From: CAYVQU01 sp964453155
Lineage (GTDB): Bacteria > Chloroflexota > Anaerolineae > Anaerolineales > UBA11858
Assembly (NCBI GenBank): GCA_964453155.1
Contig: CAYVQU010000135.1
Coordinates: 1 to 14,690 of the forward strand
Direction of reading: 5' to 3'
DNA length: 14,690 nucleotides
In this document: in pieces, positions 1 to 7,366 of the stretch
Layout of the letters: each line of letters starts with the position of its first letter
Numbering within the stretch: position 1 is the stretch's first letter
Notes under the pieces: model-generated
Databases searched by the model: none
What the model was told of the DNA's origin: nothing
Seen by the model: the letters and a program-made list of their open reading frames with translations, nothing else
Translations under genes and position numbers: made by a program

Positions 1-54
1 GCTTCCAATCCCCTCTTTTTTCAAGCCCTTTTCACACTATTCCGTATACTTACC
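1..54. repeat. Left copy of 54-bp terminal inverted repeat
   Basis: The first 54 bases are the exact reverse complement of the last 54 bases (14637-14690). Identity stops abruptly at base 55 (c against g). No transposase or replication gene lies in the window. The repeat is therefore either a dispersed repeat at which an assembly broke, or the terminus of a real inverted-repeat-bounded unit. A length close to common assembler k-mer sizes makes the assembly explanation likely. Confidence 0.9.
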
Positions 55-92
55 CGAATTGTGACCGCAGTTTTCAATTGATTTTGTGCCGG

Positions 93-860
93 CTATTCAC
101 TCATTGTGCCTGGCTTGAAGTAACGGGTTCGCTTGAAAGGTTTGACCTGCTCATTAATGTTTTCGAGTAACAAATGGGCCGATTCGTGCATCAGGGTGTC
201 GTGATTGTAATCGTTGAGTTTGACCATACTCGCCAAACAGGGGAAATGATGATGCAATAGCCCGGCTTTTTCTTCGACCTCATCCGCGCTCATGCCAACC
301 ATGCCCTCGGCCACATACCGCGCGCAACCACAGACCGCGTCAACTTCCACCTCGGCGGACTTGATCGTCCGGGAGTCGGGATCAACGACAATATCCAGGC
401 GTGGTTGACCAAAATAACGCGCAAATTTGGTAATCTCGGCGCATTCATAGGTTTCGCGTTCTTTACGAGTGATCTTGTAGTCAGTCTCAGTTAATGAGCA
501 GAGCGGTTTCGGTCCGGCATAGGCCACATTCTGACGTTCTAACCAACCCTTGAGTTGCCGACCCAAGCCGCGGGGGAGCCAGGCCTCATTGTCAACCGCG
601 ACCACCACCCCTTTGGCCCCAGTCATTTCGGCGATATCGGGCAACAACTCGGCCACACTCTTGTTTTCAGCAAATGACAGGATCAAATCAGCCGGTTCGA
701 ACGATTCGGGGAGGTGATCCTCGGGATAATCGATGATCAACGGATAACGATCCGCCGCTTGCCAAACGGCAAACTCCCAGGTCTCTGGTCCAAATTTCTG
801 AATATTTTCCAAATGGCGCTTGCCATATTCGCCCGCGGTAACCACGACTAAAATCCGCAT
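93..860 (-). CDS. DUF166-family protein, cysteine-containing, function unknown
   Basis: A 255-aa soluble protein. It starts MRILVVVTAGEYGKRHLENI and carries a five-cysteine pattern at C121, C140, C177-G-C179 and C208, with a triple histidine at 203-205. The layout matches my recollection of the DUF166 family, found in archaea and in some bacteria including Chloroflexota; some database entries call the family thymidylate synthase on thin evidence, so I do not assign that reaction. The paired cysteines suggest a metal or Fe-S site, which is inference. The ATG at 860 is chosen because AAGGAG lies about 6 nt upstream; the GTG two codons earlier is too close to that site. It is the last gene of the array, separated from the NnrS-like gene by an inverted repeat, and may be functionally unrelated to the nitrogen genes. 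Confidence 0.7.
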   Translation of the reverse strand: MRILVVVTAGEYGKRHLENIQKFGPETWEFAVWQAADRYPLIIDYPEDHLPESFEPADLILSFAENKSVAELLPDIAEMTGAKGVVVAVDNEAWLPRGLGRQLKGWLERQNVAYAGPKPLCSLTETDYKITRKERETYECAEITKFARYFGQPRLDIVVDPDSRTIKSAEVEVDAVCGCARYVAEGMVGMSADEVEEKAGLLHHHFPCLASMVKLNDYNHDTLMHESAHLLLENINEQVKPFKRTRYFKPGTMSE

Positions 861-880
861 AACCACTCCTTACGTCATGA

Positions 881-929
881 GTGCTGCGTGATTCGTGAGA
901 TTTTTCTAGATTCACGGATCACTCAGCAC
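881..929. repeat. Imperfect inverted repeat between nnrS-like and DUF166 genes
   Basis: Arms 881-898 and 912-929 pair over 18 positions with two mismatches around a loop of about 13 nt. There is no T-run after the stem on the minus strand, so it does not look like an intrinsic terminator. It resembles the dispersed hairpin repeats found elsewhere in this window. Confidence 0.7.
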
Positions 930-932
930 GTT

Positions 933-2003
933 TTATTTGTTCTGTTTCTGCAAAATTGGTGAAATCATCACCAAGTATATCAATACTGCTAATACATTGA
1001 ACAAACCACCCCATAACCGGGCCCAACCCATTCCCAGCATCTCTCCACCTAATCGGACGATAAGCGAGAGATGGAGCAGGGCTAAAGGATAATAAAACCA
1101 GGACTTATAATTAATTTCGAGACCCAAAACAGCTGGGAAAATGATCGGGGCGTGCCCAAAAATCATGGCGAATACAAAACCAAGGAAAATACTGTGTAAC
1201 AAGGTGTCATAAACCGGACCCGCAGGGACGCCGCCATAGATGAGGCCAACCACGCCAGCTACGACCAACCAGGCATACCCGGTCAGGAGGCAGATGGCGA
1301 TAAAGCGGGTTAGACCATCCCGTTTGACCGTTTGCCGGGCGATATCAAATTGGAGTAGCCACAGAGCCAATGCCAACATGCCAACTCCAGTGATCCGAAT
1401 GCCTACATCCCAGGAGAAAAGCAAGATAATCAATCCTGCCAGATACAGGGTGGTGATCCCAAAGAAGAGCGGTTGGCTGTACGCTGGTTTTTGGACCATC
1501 CGGCCAAGTTCCAGGCGTTCGCCCGCGATCGTCAGGATCAGAAATCCGGCCCACCAGAGCACAATTTGGTAGACTTGCCAGCCAAATAACCAGAGCAGAT
1601 TGCCGACGAGGAGGGCTAGCGCACCTAAAGCCATCACGATCATGTACCCAATCCAGTGTTCTCGCAGGATTACAATGAAAATGATGACCAGCCAGAGACT
1701 CCCAAGGGTGACCAGCACTGGCCCGACCGTTCCTCCAATGCCAAATGCCAACAGAATGCCGCCAATCCCACTTAGCAACGGCCCGATATAGGTCCAGGTT
1801 TTTCCCATTGCCACGGCGCGTTCTAGAGCGATCAGGGTACCGAAGAATCCGGCGATCATTAACGGTCCGTGACCTAGCGCTAGAGTGGGATGCAGAGCCG
1901 GCCACCGCCAACCCAGGCGGAGTAATCCAGCCCAAGTCGCGGCAAACAGCGTGACCAGGGCCAAAAACATGAGGGGGAGCCGAAATTTTTGTGAGTTTGT
2001 CAT
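933..2003 (-). CDS. nnrS: NnrS-like multi-pass membrane protein
   Basis: A 356-aa protein made almost entirely of membrane helices (about 10 to 12). Histidines sit within or beside helices in motifs typical of NnrS-like proteins: LGHGPLMIAGFFG (H45) followed by ALERA, GERLELGR (161-168), LLHSIFLGFVFAMIFGHAPI (H270, H284) and LLHLSL (H311). NnrS is a heme- and copper-containing membrane protein that protects cells from nitrosative stress and is commonly encoded beside denitrification genes, which fits nirS here. The ATG at 2003 is preferred over a GTG at 2024, because the GTG lies inside a dispersed repeat. Neither has a good Shine-Dalgarno. The family call is by motif and context; it could be a distant NnrS-related protein. 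Confidence 0.6.
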   Translation of the reverse strand: MTNSQKFRLPLMFLALVTLFAATWAGLLRLGWRWPALHPTLALGHGPLMIAGFFGTLIALERAVAMGKTWTYIGPLLSGIGGILLAFGIGGTVGPVLVTLGSLWLVIIFIVILREHWIGYMIVMALGALALLVGNLLWLFGWQVYQIVLWWAGFLILTIAGERLELGRMVQKPAYSQPLFFGITTLYLAGLIILLFSWDVGIRITGVGMLALALWLLQFDIARQTVKRDGLTRFIAICLLTGYAWLVVAGVVGLIYGGVPAGPVYDTLLHSIFLGFVFAMIFGHAPIIFPAVLGLEINYKSWFYYPLALLHLSLIVRLGGEMLGMGWARLWGGLFNVLAVLIYLVMISPILQKQNK

Positions 2004-2020
2004 GATGTTTTGCTGAATTA

Positions 2021-2217
2021 TCACGCCAAGCCGCTAAGGCGCAAAGAATTTCAATAAATCACGATTTAACGTCATTGCGAGGAGGGAGGGCCGACGAAGC
2101 AATCTGATACTGGTGTTGGGGATTGCTGCGCTTCGCTCGCAATGACATTAATTTTTGGAATCTGAGATTTACTGAATTTAACATATTTTTTCTTGGCGTC
2201 TTTGCGCCTTGGCGTGA
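2021..2217. repeat. Nested dispersed inverted repeats filling the nnrS-DUF59 gap
   Basis: Two repeat types are nested. The outer arms, 2021-2047 and 2191-2217, are imperfect inverted copies of a TCACGCCAAG...GGCGCAAAGA unit. Inside lies a REP-like element, 2071-2146, with perfect 11-bp arms GTCATTGCGAG and CTCGCAATGAC and inner GCAATC/GATTGC arms. Such elements are common in intergenic regions of environmental bacteria. The outer copy reaches to within 20 bp of the nnrS-like start codon. No coding gene is evident here. Confidence 0.8.
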
Positions 2218-2231
2218 GATTAAAAGCTGAT

Positions 2232-2534
2232 CTATTTTTTCCAACCAAGTTGCTGTTTAGCCGCTGGTGACATCTTATCAGGTGACCAGGGCGGGTCCCA
2301 GACGAGTTCGATGGTCATCTCACCCAAGTCTGGGAAGGCCTGGCGGACGGCTTTATCCATATTGCGGGTGATCACTCCGTGGAGGGGGCAGGCCGGGGAG
2401 GTCATGGTGAGTTGAATATAAACTTCTTCGGGTCTAATTTCTACCTCATAAACCAAACCTAAATCGACGATGTTGACTCCGACTTCGGGATCAAGCACGG
2501 TCTTTAGCGCCGTGCGAATACTCTCTTCATTCAT
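2232..2534 (-). CDS. DUF59 / MIP18-family protein (SufT/PaaD-like)
   Basis: A 100-aa protein with the family hallmarks: an N-terminal helix followed by LDPEVGVNIVDLGLVY (14-29), a conserved cysteine in TMTSPACPLHG (C49), and VWDPPWSPDKMS near the C-terminus (79-89). Family members take part in iron-sulfur cluster assembly or repair (SufT, MIP18/CIA2) or in metallocenter maturation (PaaD). The ATG at 2534 follows GGAAG and overlaps the end of the DUF1858 gene by 8 bp, so the two are translationally coupled. In this cluster a role in repairing or loading Fe-S proteins exposed to NO is plausible but inferred. Confidence 0.88.
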   Translation of the reverse strand: MNEESIRTALKTVLDPEVGVNIVDLGLVYEVEIRPEEVYIQLTMTSPACPLHGVITRNMDKAVRQAFPDLGEMTIELVWDPPWSPDKMSPAAKQQLGWKK

Positions 2535-2775
2535 AATTTTCTTCCGTGTAGTGGGATTTTGCCGCGGCAATATGTTCGTTAAGCGCCGCTACAATTTGAT
2601 CTACTTCAATATTGTGGACAATGGCCGCGTCTGCGAGCGTATCGAAGACCGACATGTAACACCCGATGCAGGTCATTTTGTTTTCGCTAAAAACCGCAAT
2701 CGCTTCCGGCCATTTGCGGAGAATTTCACTAGTGGTTAAATCAGGTGTAATTACGTGGGCGTTCATTGTGTTCAT
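2527..2775 (-). CDS. DUF1858-type small redox protein (CxxC)
   Basis: An 82-aa soluble protein with an N-terminal segment of the form ITPDLTTSEIL, then CIGC (C36, C39) and a helical tail. This is the DUF1858 layout, also modelled as the hybrid-cluster-protein-associated redox disulfide domain and related to the N-terminal domain of ScdA/RIC Fe-S repair proteins. Such proteins occur with NO-detoxification and Fe-S repair functions. Its 3' end overlaps the DUF59 gene. A Crp/Fnr-format box and -10 hexamer lie just upstream. The predicted transcription start falls near 2769, between the ATG at 2775 and a second in-frame ATG at 2766, so a leaderless start at 2766 is possible. Confidence 0.85.
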   Translation of the reverse strand: MNTMNAHVITPDLTTSEILRKWPEAIAVFSENKMTCIGCYMSVFDTLADAAIVHNIEVDQIVAALNEHIAAAKSHYTEENYE

Positions 2776-2817
2776 ATGATACCCCCAATTAATGATTCGT
2801 TCTTTGATCTAGCGCAA
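2776..2817 (-). promoter_or_regulatory. Predicted class II Crp/Fnr promoter of the DUF1858-DUF59 pair
   Basis: On the minus strand, TTGCGCTAGATCAA (2817-2804) has Fnr format: two 5-bp half-sites separated by 4 bp. Its centre lies 29.5 bp from the first base of TATCAT (2781-2776), the spacing expected of a site at -41.5. One half-site is the standard ATCAA and the other is TTGCG, as in the nirS box. Confidence 0.5.
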
Positions 2818-2822
2818 ACATA

Positions 2823-2855
2823 TTGCTGGGGCGGGTCTCAGACCCGCCCCAGCAA
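2823..2855. repeat. Near-perfect GC-rich palindrome downstream of nirS
   Basis: Sixteen-base arms around a single central base (2839) form a strong hairpin of TTGCTGGGGCGGGTCT type. It lies 11 bp past the nirS stop codon. No T-tract follows on the minus strand, so it may stabilise the mRNA 3' end or be a dispersed repeat rather than a classical terminator. Confidence 0.8.
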
Positions 2856-2866
2856 CGATGGATGAC

Positions 2867-4879
2867 TTAATAAATATCGTGAACGGTGTTGTAAACGTTG
2901 AATTTACCGGTGGGCGTCACCAGATCGGGGATGCGGGCAATCTCTTCAAGCGTAGCGTCATCGTAGATCACGATTTCACCCGTTTTTCCCGGGGTGTCGG
3001 CCGTACCCCATACACTGACCCACACCTGGGTGCCCGCTCGATTGTACTCAAAGTGAACGGCGCGACCGTAATCGGCGATTTCCCAGCATTTGTGCGTTTC
3101 GGTGGGGTTTTCTTTGGCGATTACACAAACCGTCCGCTGCAAGGCTTCATCCGGGTTCAGGACCATATCGGCCCAAATCCATTGGCTGTTAGGATGGGTT
3201 TTGATGAACAATCCGCCTCCGCCGGGCAATTCGATATTGCGCACTACTTTCCAGGCCGATTCGGGGTGCCCTTCAGGATCAGTGCCAATGGCTACGAGAG
3301 AGCCTTCACCGAGGTGGGACGTGCTCCACACCGGGCCAAACTCCGGATCGATCCAGTTGGCACCCCGCCCTGGATGGGGGACCGCCGAGGTATCTACCAT
3401 GGCTTCAAGATTGCCTTCTTGAGCATCAATGACTGCTACTTTATTGGCCTGATTGGCGGCTACCATGAAGTAGCGTTGGGTTGAATCCCAGCCGCCGTCG
3501 TGGAGGAAGCGTTCGGCTTCAATCATCTTGATGGTCGGGTTAATAGGGTCGGCGTAATCGACCAACCAGACCTGCCCGGTCTCTTTGACGTTGACAATCC
3601 ACTCGGGTTTGAAGTGGGAGGCGACGATGGCTGCCACCCGTGGTTCCGGATGGTATTCCTCGGTGTCGTAGGTGTAACTGCGGGTACTCACGACCTTGAA
3701 AGGTTCCAAGGTTTGCCCATCCATAATGACGAAATGGGGGGGCCAGTAGCAACCGACAATGGCGTATTTATCCGTAAAGTCGCCTAATTCACCCTTGTAT
3801 TTGCTGACTTCGACCGACCGGGCATCGTAGCAGGTTTTTACTTCTGCGACGACATCGGGTTTTTCCATCCAGGTATCGATCAAAGCCAATTTTCCATCTC
3901 GCCCGACGGTGTAAATATAGCGTCCGGTTGCGGACATCCGGGAGATGTGAACGGCATAGCCGGAATCGACGGTGTTGACGATCTCAAAAGTATCCCCGTC
4001 GATAATGGCAACCTGCCCGGCATCGCGCAGCGTCACTGCGAAATAGTTCTCCCAGTCGCGATCGGTTTCGGGTTGAGTGGGACGCTGATCAACCGGAACT
4101 GTGACATTCCAGAATGATTTCATCTGTTCCAGGGACATTTCTGGGGGTTGAGGTGGTTCATTTTGGATAAATTTGGCCATCAATTCAGCCTGATCTTCGG
4201 TGAGAACGCCTTGTTTGCCCCAATCGGGCATACCCCGCGGCGTTCCGTTGAAAATGATTGACGATAATGCGATCGTGCCTTTAGTCAATGTGTTTTCAGG
4301 CGTCAGAGCGGGCCCGGTGGCTCCATTTCGCAAAACGCCATGACAACCCGCACAACGATCAAAGAAAATTTGAGTGGCGGTTTCAAATTCTTCAGAAGTT
4401 AACTCCGGAACTTCACCAACCGGAACCGGTCCGACGTCAGCGGCTGGCGCAATTGAATCGTCCGGCAAGCTGGCGAGATAATTCACCAAGATGTCTAACT
4501 CTTTTTCGGTGTAAAGATCCCCTAAAGTCGCGGGCATCTGGCCCGGTTGGCAGTGGCCCCCGGGACAATCATCGGGAATGAAAGCATCCGGGGATAGGAC
4601 CGATTCCCGAATAAAGGCTTCTACCGAATCAGCCGAACCGGAGTATTCCCCCGTTTTAAGATATTCATCTGCAATCGCGCCCATTTCGGATAGATCGGGA
4701 CCAATGATCCCGACAGCCCCAGGTACTCCGGGAATGACATGGCAGGCGCTACAGCCACCCTTTTGAAAAGTGGCCGCAATATCTGCTGAATCAGGGCTTC
4801 CATCTCCACCGCAAGCAGTTAAGCAGATACCAAAAATAACCAACATACTGAACAAGAAAATAAATTTGGGTTTAAACAC
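2867..4879 (-). CDS. nirS: Cytochrome cd1 nitrite reductase, lipoprotein with two c-type heme domains
   Basis: Reduces nitrite to NO outside the cytoplasmic membrane. The 670-aa product has a lipoprotein signal (LTAC, C23) and a first cytochrome c domain with CSACH (43-47) and candidate ligand M115. A second follows with CAGCH (176-180) and M217, and then an eight-bladed d1-heme propeller. Three histidines at known d1 positions are in place: GYAVHISRMSATGR (H311), VASHFKPEWIVNVKETG (H422) and FLHDGGWDSTQRYF (H460). Classical NirS is about 540 to 570 residues with a single c heme, so this is an N-terminally extended di-c-heme form, probably tethered to the membrane. The start is GTG with AGGAGG 8 nt upstream. 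Its promoter carries a Crp/Fnr-format box. No heme d1 biosynthesis (nirF, nirJ, nirD) genes are present in the window. Confidence 0.95.
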   Translation of the reverse strand: MFKPKFIFLFSMLVIFGICLTACGGDGSPDSADIAATFQKGGCSACHVIPGVPGAVGIIGPDLSEMGAIADEYLKTGEYSGSADSVEAFIRESVLSPDAFIPDDCPGGHCQPGQMPATLGDLYTEKELDILVNYLASLPDDSIAPAADVGPVPVGEVPELTSEEFETATQIFFDRCAGCHGVLRNGATGPALTPENTLTKGTIALSSIIFNGTPRGMPDWGKQGVLTEDQAELMAKFIQNEPPQPPEMSLEQMKSFWNVTVPVDQRPTQPETDRDWENYFAVTLRDAGQVAIIDGDTFEIVNTVDSGYAVHISRMSATGRYIYTVGRDGKLALIDTWMEKPDVVAEVKTCYDARSVEVSKYKGELGDFTDKYAIVGCYWPPHFVIMDGQTLEPFKVVSTRSYTYDTEEYHPEPRVAAIVASHFKPEWIVNVKETGQVWLVDYADPINPTIKMIEAERFLHDGGWDSTQRYFMVAANQANKVAVIDAQEGNLEAMVDTSAVPHPGRGANWIDPEFGPVWSTSHLGEGSLVAIGTDPEGHPESAWKVVRNIELPGGGGLFIKTHPNSQWIWADMVLNPDEALQRTVCVIAKENPTETHKCWEIADYGRAVHFEYNRAGTQVWVSVWGTADTPGKTGEIVIYDDATLEEIARIPDLVTPTGKFNVYNTVHDIY

Positions 4880-4909
4880 GAAACCAACCTCCTATTGTGG
4901 AATATCCCC

Positions 4910-4951
4910 ATACTATCAATAGCGGCTTGAATTGTCTTTGCGCCAGCGCAA
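4910..4951 (-). promoter_or_regulatory. Predicted class II Crp/Fnr promoter of nirS
   Basis: A perfect 14-bp palindrome TTGCGCTGGCGCAA (4951-4938) has Fnr format with TTGCG half-sites. Its centre is 29.5 bp upstream of the first base of a -10-like TAGTAT (4915-4910). This predicts transcription from about 4903 and a 24-nt leader that contains AGGAGG. The half-site departs from the standard TTGAT/TTGAC. Confidence 0.6.
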
Positions 4952-4999
4952 TGAGAGGACAAATTGATCTGAATTGGTAAGTGACACTTCCCCAGGAAC

Positions 5000-5749
5000 T
5001 TATAGATCGCACACTTGATCAGGGATTTCGAAATCCGGTTGATGGGGGGCGGGTAAATCTTCGGCGATACTGACTAGCCCATGGGGAAAAGTGATGATTA
5101 CTTGCTGCCGTTTGCTTTGGACGAGGCCCTGTTTTTCCCAATCTTTGAGAACCCGGCTGACAGTGAACAACGTCGTCCCGGTCATTTCAGCCAAATCCTG
5201 GCGAGAAAGGGGGAGGTCGATCAAGATACCGGAATCAATTTTCCGTCCAGATTGGCGTGCCAACCGTAAAATGGCGCGTGCCACCCGCTGTTCCACCCTT
5301 TTGGTGGATAAATCTTTGACCGTATTTTGAAATTGTTGAATTTGCCCCGACATGATCTGGAGCGCGTTGAGGGCAATCCGGGGATATTTATCCATTAACT
5401 GGTTTACGGTTGTCCGATCCCAAAAAATTGCTTTGCAATCTCCCACCGCCTGAGCGGAAACCGGATAGGTGACATCTTTGAGAATCGCAATGACGCCGTA
5501 AACTCGTCCGGGCACTAGATACCCCAAGATCACTTGTTGACCGTCAGCGGTTACCTGGGCCAGCTTAACTTTACCTGCGATGAGGACGAAAGCATTGTGG
5601 GCGGGATCCCCTTCCATAAAAAAGAAAGCCCCATCATTGAGTTTTTTTTCTTGGCTGGATTGGATCGCCGCGGCTGCTTCTCTGGGATTCAAACCAGTGA
5701 GCAAAACAGTGCTTTGGGCAACTTGGGTTTCAGGGGGGGATAAAGTCAT
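5000..5749 (-). CDS. Crp/Fnr-family transcriptional regulator with FxxSR recognition helix
   Basis: A 249-aa protein with an N-terminal cyclic-nucleotide-like effector domain (about 33-115), a long dimerisation helix (about 120-160) and a winged HTH (about 181-220). The recognition helix reads TTLFTVSRVLKDW: S198 and R199 match the SR of the Fnr/Dnr ExxSR motif, but the usual glutamate is F195. The cysteine cluster that binds [4Fe-4S] in FNR is absent, so direct oxygen sensing of that type is unlikely; a DNR-like NO or other signal is possible. It sits directly upstream of nirS, whose promoter carries unusual TTGCG half-sites, making it a candidate for that box. The ATG has no clear Shine-Dalgarno. 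TAGAAT at 5761-5756 would place the transcription start near the ATG, so the mRNA may be leaderless. Confidence 0.93.
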   Translation of the reverse strand: MTLSPPETQVAQSTVLLTGLNPREAAAAIQSSQEKKLNDGAFFFMEGDPAHNAFVLIAGKVKLAQVTADGQQVILGYLVPGRVYGVIAILKDVTYPVSAQAVGDCKAIFWDRTTVNQLMDKYPRIALNALQIMSGQIQQFQNTVKDLSTKRVEQRVARAILRLARQSGRKIDSGILIDLPLSRQDLAEMTGTTLFTVSRVLKDWEKQGLVQSKRQQVIITFPHGLVSIAEDLPAPHQPDFEIPDQVCDL

Positions 5750-5780
5750 GCCCCAATTCTACTCTAAGATGCCTGAAACA

Positions 5781-5809
5781 AAAAAGAAGACTCCACAGAA
5801 GTGGAGTCT
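5781..5809 (-). terminator. Intrinsic terminator after the 220-aa membrane protein gene
   Basis: A perfect 9-bp stem, AGACTCCAC (5809-5801 on the minus strand) and its complement 5796-5788, with a 4-nt loop, is followed on the minus strand by TTCTTTTT. It closes transcription from 5876 only about 40 bp before the start of the next regulator gene. Confidence 0.85.
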
Positions 5810-5875
5810 CTTTGAATGGTTGTGGAATGATGGTTGAAGGTACTCCCAACTCGGAACCCTCAACGCCAGACCCAA

Positions 5876-6538
5876 TTAAACTGGTTCAATGACAGTTTTT
5901 TCTGAAAGCCTCAGACTTCGCACCACAATCACACTAATCCCCATTAAGATCAGCAACCAACCAATCCCTGTAGTGGTGAAGTGGAAAGCGTTCCCGTAGT
6001 TGATGCCACCAATGGTGTGGGTGGGAGCCATCAAGTATTGGATCGTCAGGCTGAGCGCGCCACAGACAATGGCCGCCGCGCCCCCAGCGATGTCGGAATC
6101 TTTCTTTTTGGCCTGGGTGAAATCGACTTTGGCCCACACGCCCGGAATCTTGAAGAGCAAGAAAATGATCAGGGTCAAAACTGTCGCGTAGACCACGCCG
6201 TCCACGGGCATGGATGAGCCAGTGTCGCGCAGTGCCCGAGATGTCATGATATGGATCACGCCAACGACGATGGCGCCTATCAATGCGATCAGCGAGTAAC
6301 GATAGGCGTTGTCGCGACCTTTGATGAGCAGCACCACCGCCCGCACCATCATCACCCCGAAGGCGACCGTCACTACGACATATAACAAATAGAGCCACTG
6401 GAATTGAGCGATGGCTTCAAACCCCTCATATTTTGCGGGGTTGAGGGCTACGCACGTGGTCCCTGCACCGCCCGCAATATTGAACAGTGCCGAGATGGAA
6501 AGGAACAAAATGCCAATGAAACGTAAAAACTTACCCAT
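5876..6538 (-). CDS. Membrane protein of unknown function, 220 aa, with structured leader
   Basis: I do not recognise the family. About six membrane helices are visible (near 5-24, 47-72, 81-100, 112-130, 151-170 and 187-207). Potential metal or heme ligands within or near the membrane are H96, H174 and H186, and a GGAGTTC motif lies at 23-29. The ATG at 6538 follows an excellent AGGAGG at 7-nt spacing. The leader carries two long hairpins shared with the 12-helix protein gene. An intrinsic terminator follows. Sharing this leader with the heme-copper-oxidase-like gene suggests coordinated expression, so a role as partner, assembly factor or NO-responsive membrane protein is inferred. Confidence 0.85.
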   Translation of the reverse strand: MGKFLRFIGILFLSISALFNIAGGAGTTCVALNPAKYEGFEAIAQFQWLYLLYVVVTVAFGVMMVRAVVLLIKGRDNAYRYSLIALIGAIVVGVIHIMTSRALRDTGSSMPVDGVVYATVLTLIIFLLFKIPGVWAKVDFTQAKKKDSDIAGGAAAIVCGALSLTIQYLMAPTHTIGGINYGNAFHFTTTGIGWLLILMGISVIVVRSLRLSEKTVIEPV

Positions 6539-6552
6539 GGTGGGCCTCCTGT

Positions 6553-6656
6553 GTTGGGCGGTTCTTAGTTTGATTGAAAATCAACCGATTTCCCGCCCAA
6601 CCTGGCAAATTTCGGTTTGCAGGGTGTTACTGATTATAACCCGGGCCGAAATTTGC
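6553..6656 (-). promoter_or_regulatory. Two-hairpin leader element, copy 1
   Basis: On the minus strand the first hairpin pairs GCAAATTTCGG (6656-6646) with CCGAAATTTGC (6615-6605) across 30 nt. A 3-nt linker leads to the second hairpin, GTTGGGCGG (6601-6593) with CCGCCCAAC (6561-6553), across 31 nt. Fourteen nt containing AGGAGG then lead to the ATG. The second loop holds a smaller TTGATT/AATCAA hairpin. A matching arrangement precedes the 12-helix protein gene. A TATAAT at 6638-6633 lies inside the first loop, so the first repeat could instead be a DNA operator around a promoter. Confidence 0.65.
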
Positions 6657-6683
6657 AATAAAAAAATCTAGTTGTATTGGCAA

Positions 6684-7280
6684 CTAAATAAATGTAAACC
6701 CGATTACAAATGCCAGGGTTGTCAGCATGAGTAGACCGGGAAAAATGGACAAAATCCGTTCGCGAGTGAGAATGGGTTTTCCAGCTTTGAGAAAAGAGAG
6801 TAATAATCCACCCAAGCCGATCAGCATCCCTCCAATGCCAACCCAGGAAAACCCAATCGGAACGACACTGCGTATAGTCAAAAATAGAGGCAAGAAAAAG
6901 ATGGTTAACCCGGCAATAGCGTGGGTGACGGCCAGGACGGGAACGGCAATTTTTTTTGGCCCGCGCAGACGGGTGATCAAGATCGCCAAAAACCCAACAA
7001 CTGTGAATATCCCGTAAGGAATTCGATATTGAGACCCAAACTCAGTTACTAATCCCAATCCCATGCTGAGGGGTATCAATGTTGAGGCAATGACCACCTG
7101 AGGGGAGTCTAAAACTTCGAACCCTAAAATGATCATCAACAAACTGGCAATCACGATCACACCAAATCCGATGGTGTAATTGGCAATCGCCATGGAACTG
7201 AGTCCATCAATCCCTTGGACGACCTGGTAAGAGGCCAGGAGGGCGGTGACGAGGAGAAAGATACGGTCGAGGGGTTTCAT
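6684..7280 (-). CDS. Multi-pass membrane protein, paralogue of the 210-aa protein
   Basis: A 198-aa protein with about seven hydrophobic segments and no family I recognise. It aligns along its length with the product of 11135-11767: shared motifs include TLIPLSMGLGLVTEFG (E80), VVGFLAI, KKIAVPVLAVTHAIAG (H120), GFSWVGIGGMLIGLGG and LLMLTTLAFVIGF. One membrane histidine and one glutamate are conserved between the two and could bind heme or conduct protons, which is inference. The start ATG at 7280 has no clear Shine-Dalgarno and directly abuts a dispersed repeat, so the true start is uncertain. It lies downstream of the ctaB-like gene. Confidence 0.82.
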   Translation of the reverse strand: MKPLDRIFLLVTALLASYQVVQGIDGLSSMAIANYTIGFGVIVIASLLMIILGFEVLDSPQVVIASTLIPLSMGLGLVTEFGSQYRIPYGIFTVVGFLAILITRLRGPKKIAVPVLAVTHAIAGLTIFFLPLFLTIRSVVPIGFSWVGIGGMLIGLGGLLLSFLKAGKPILTRERILSIFPGLLMLTTLAFVIGFTFI

Positions 7281-7285
7281 AAAAA

Positions 7286-7365
7286 GGTTGAGGGTTGTGA
7301 GTTGTGGGGGATTGAGTTTTTTGGACAGTATTTGGCCCTCAACCCAGCACCCGCCACCCTCAACT
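7286..7365. repeat. Inverted repeat of GGTTGAGGG type
   Basis: GGTTGAGGG at 7286-7294 pairs with CCCTCAACC at 7336-7344, and a further CCCTCAACT copy lies at 7357-7365. The element fills the gap between the ctaB-like stop codon and the next gene's start codon, and looks like a low-complexity dispersed repeat. Confidence 0.65.
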
Positions 7366-7366
7366 C

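Noticed and set aside
1240..1954. Plus-strand and alternate-frame open frames opposite the nnrS-like gene
   Set aside because: They are shadows of a high-quality minus-strand membrane protein frame, with biased composition, no ribosome binding sites and no recognisable domains. The same holds for other frames overlapping the called genes.
4964..4977. TTGAT half-site upstream of nirS
   Set aside because: Only one half-site is good; the other (ATTGG) does not match. The perfect TTGCG palindrome at 4938-4951 explains the promoter better.
6570..6584. TTGAT-N5-ATCAA palindrome resembling an Fnr box
   Set aside because: The spacer is 5 bp rather than 4, and it lies inside the loop of the second leader hairpin, just before the Shine-Dalgarno, where it better forms a small RNA hairpin.
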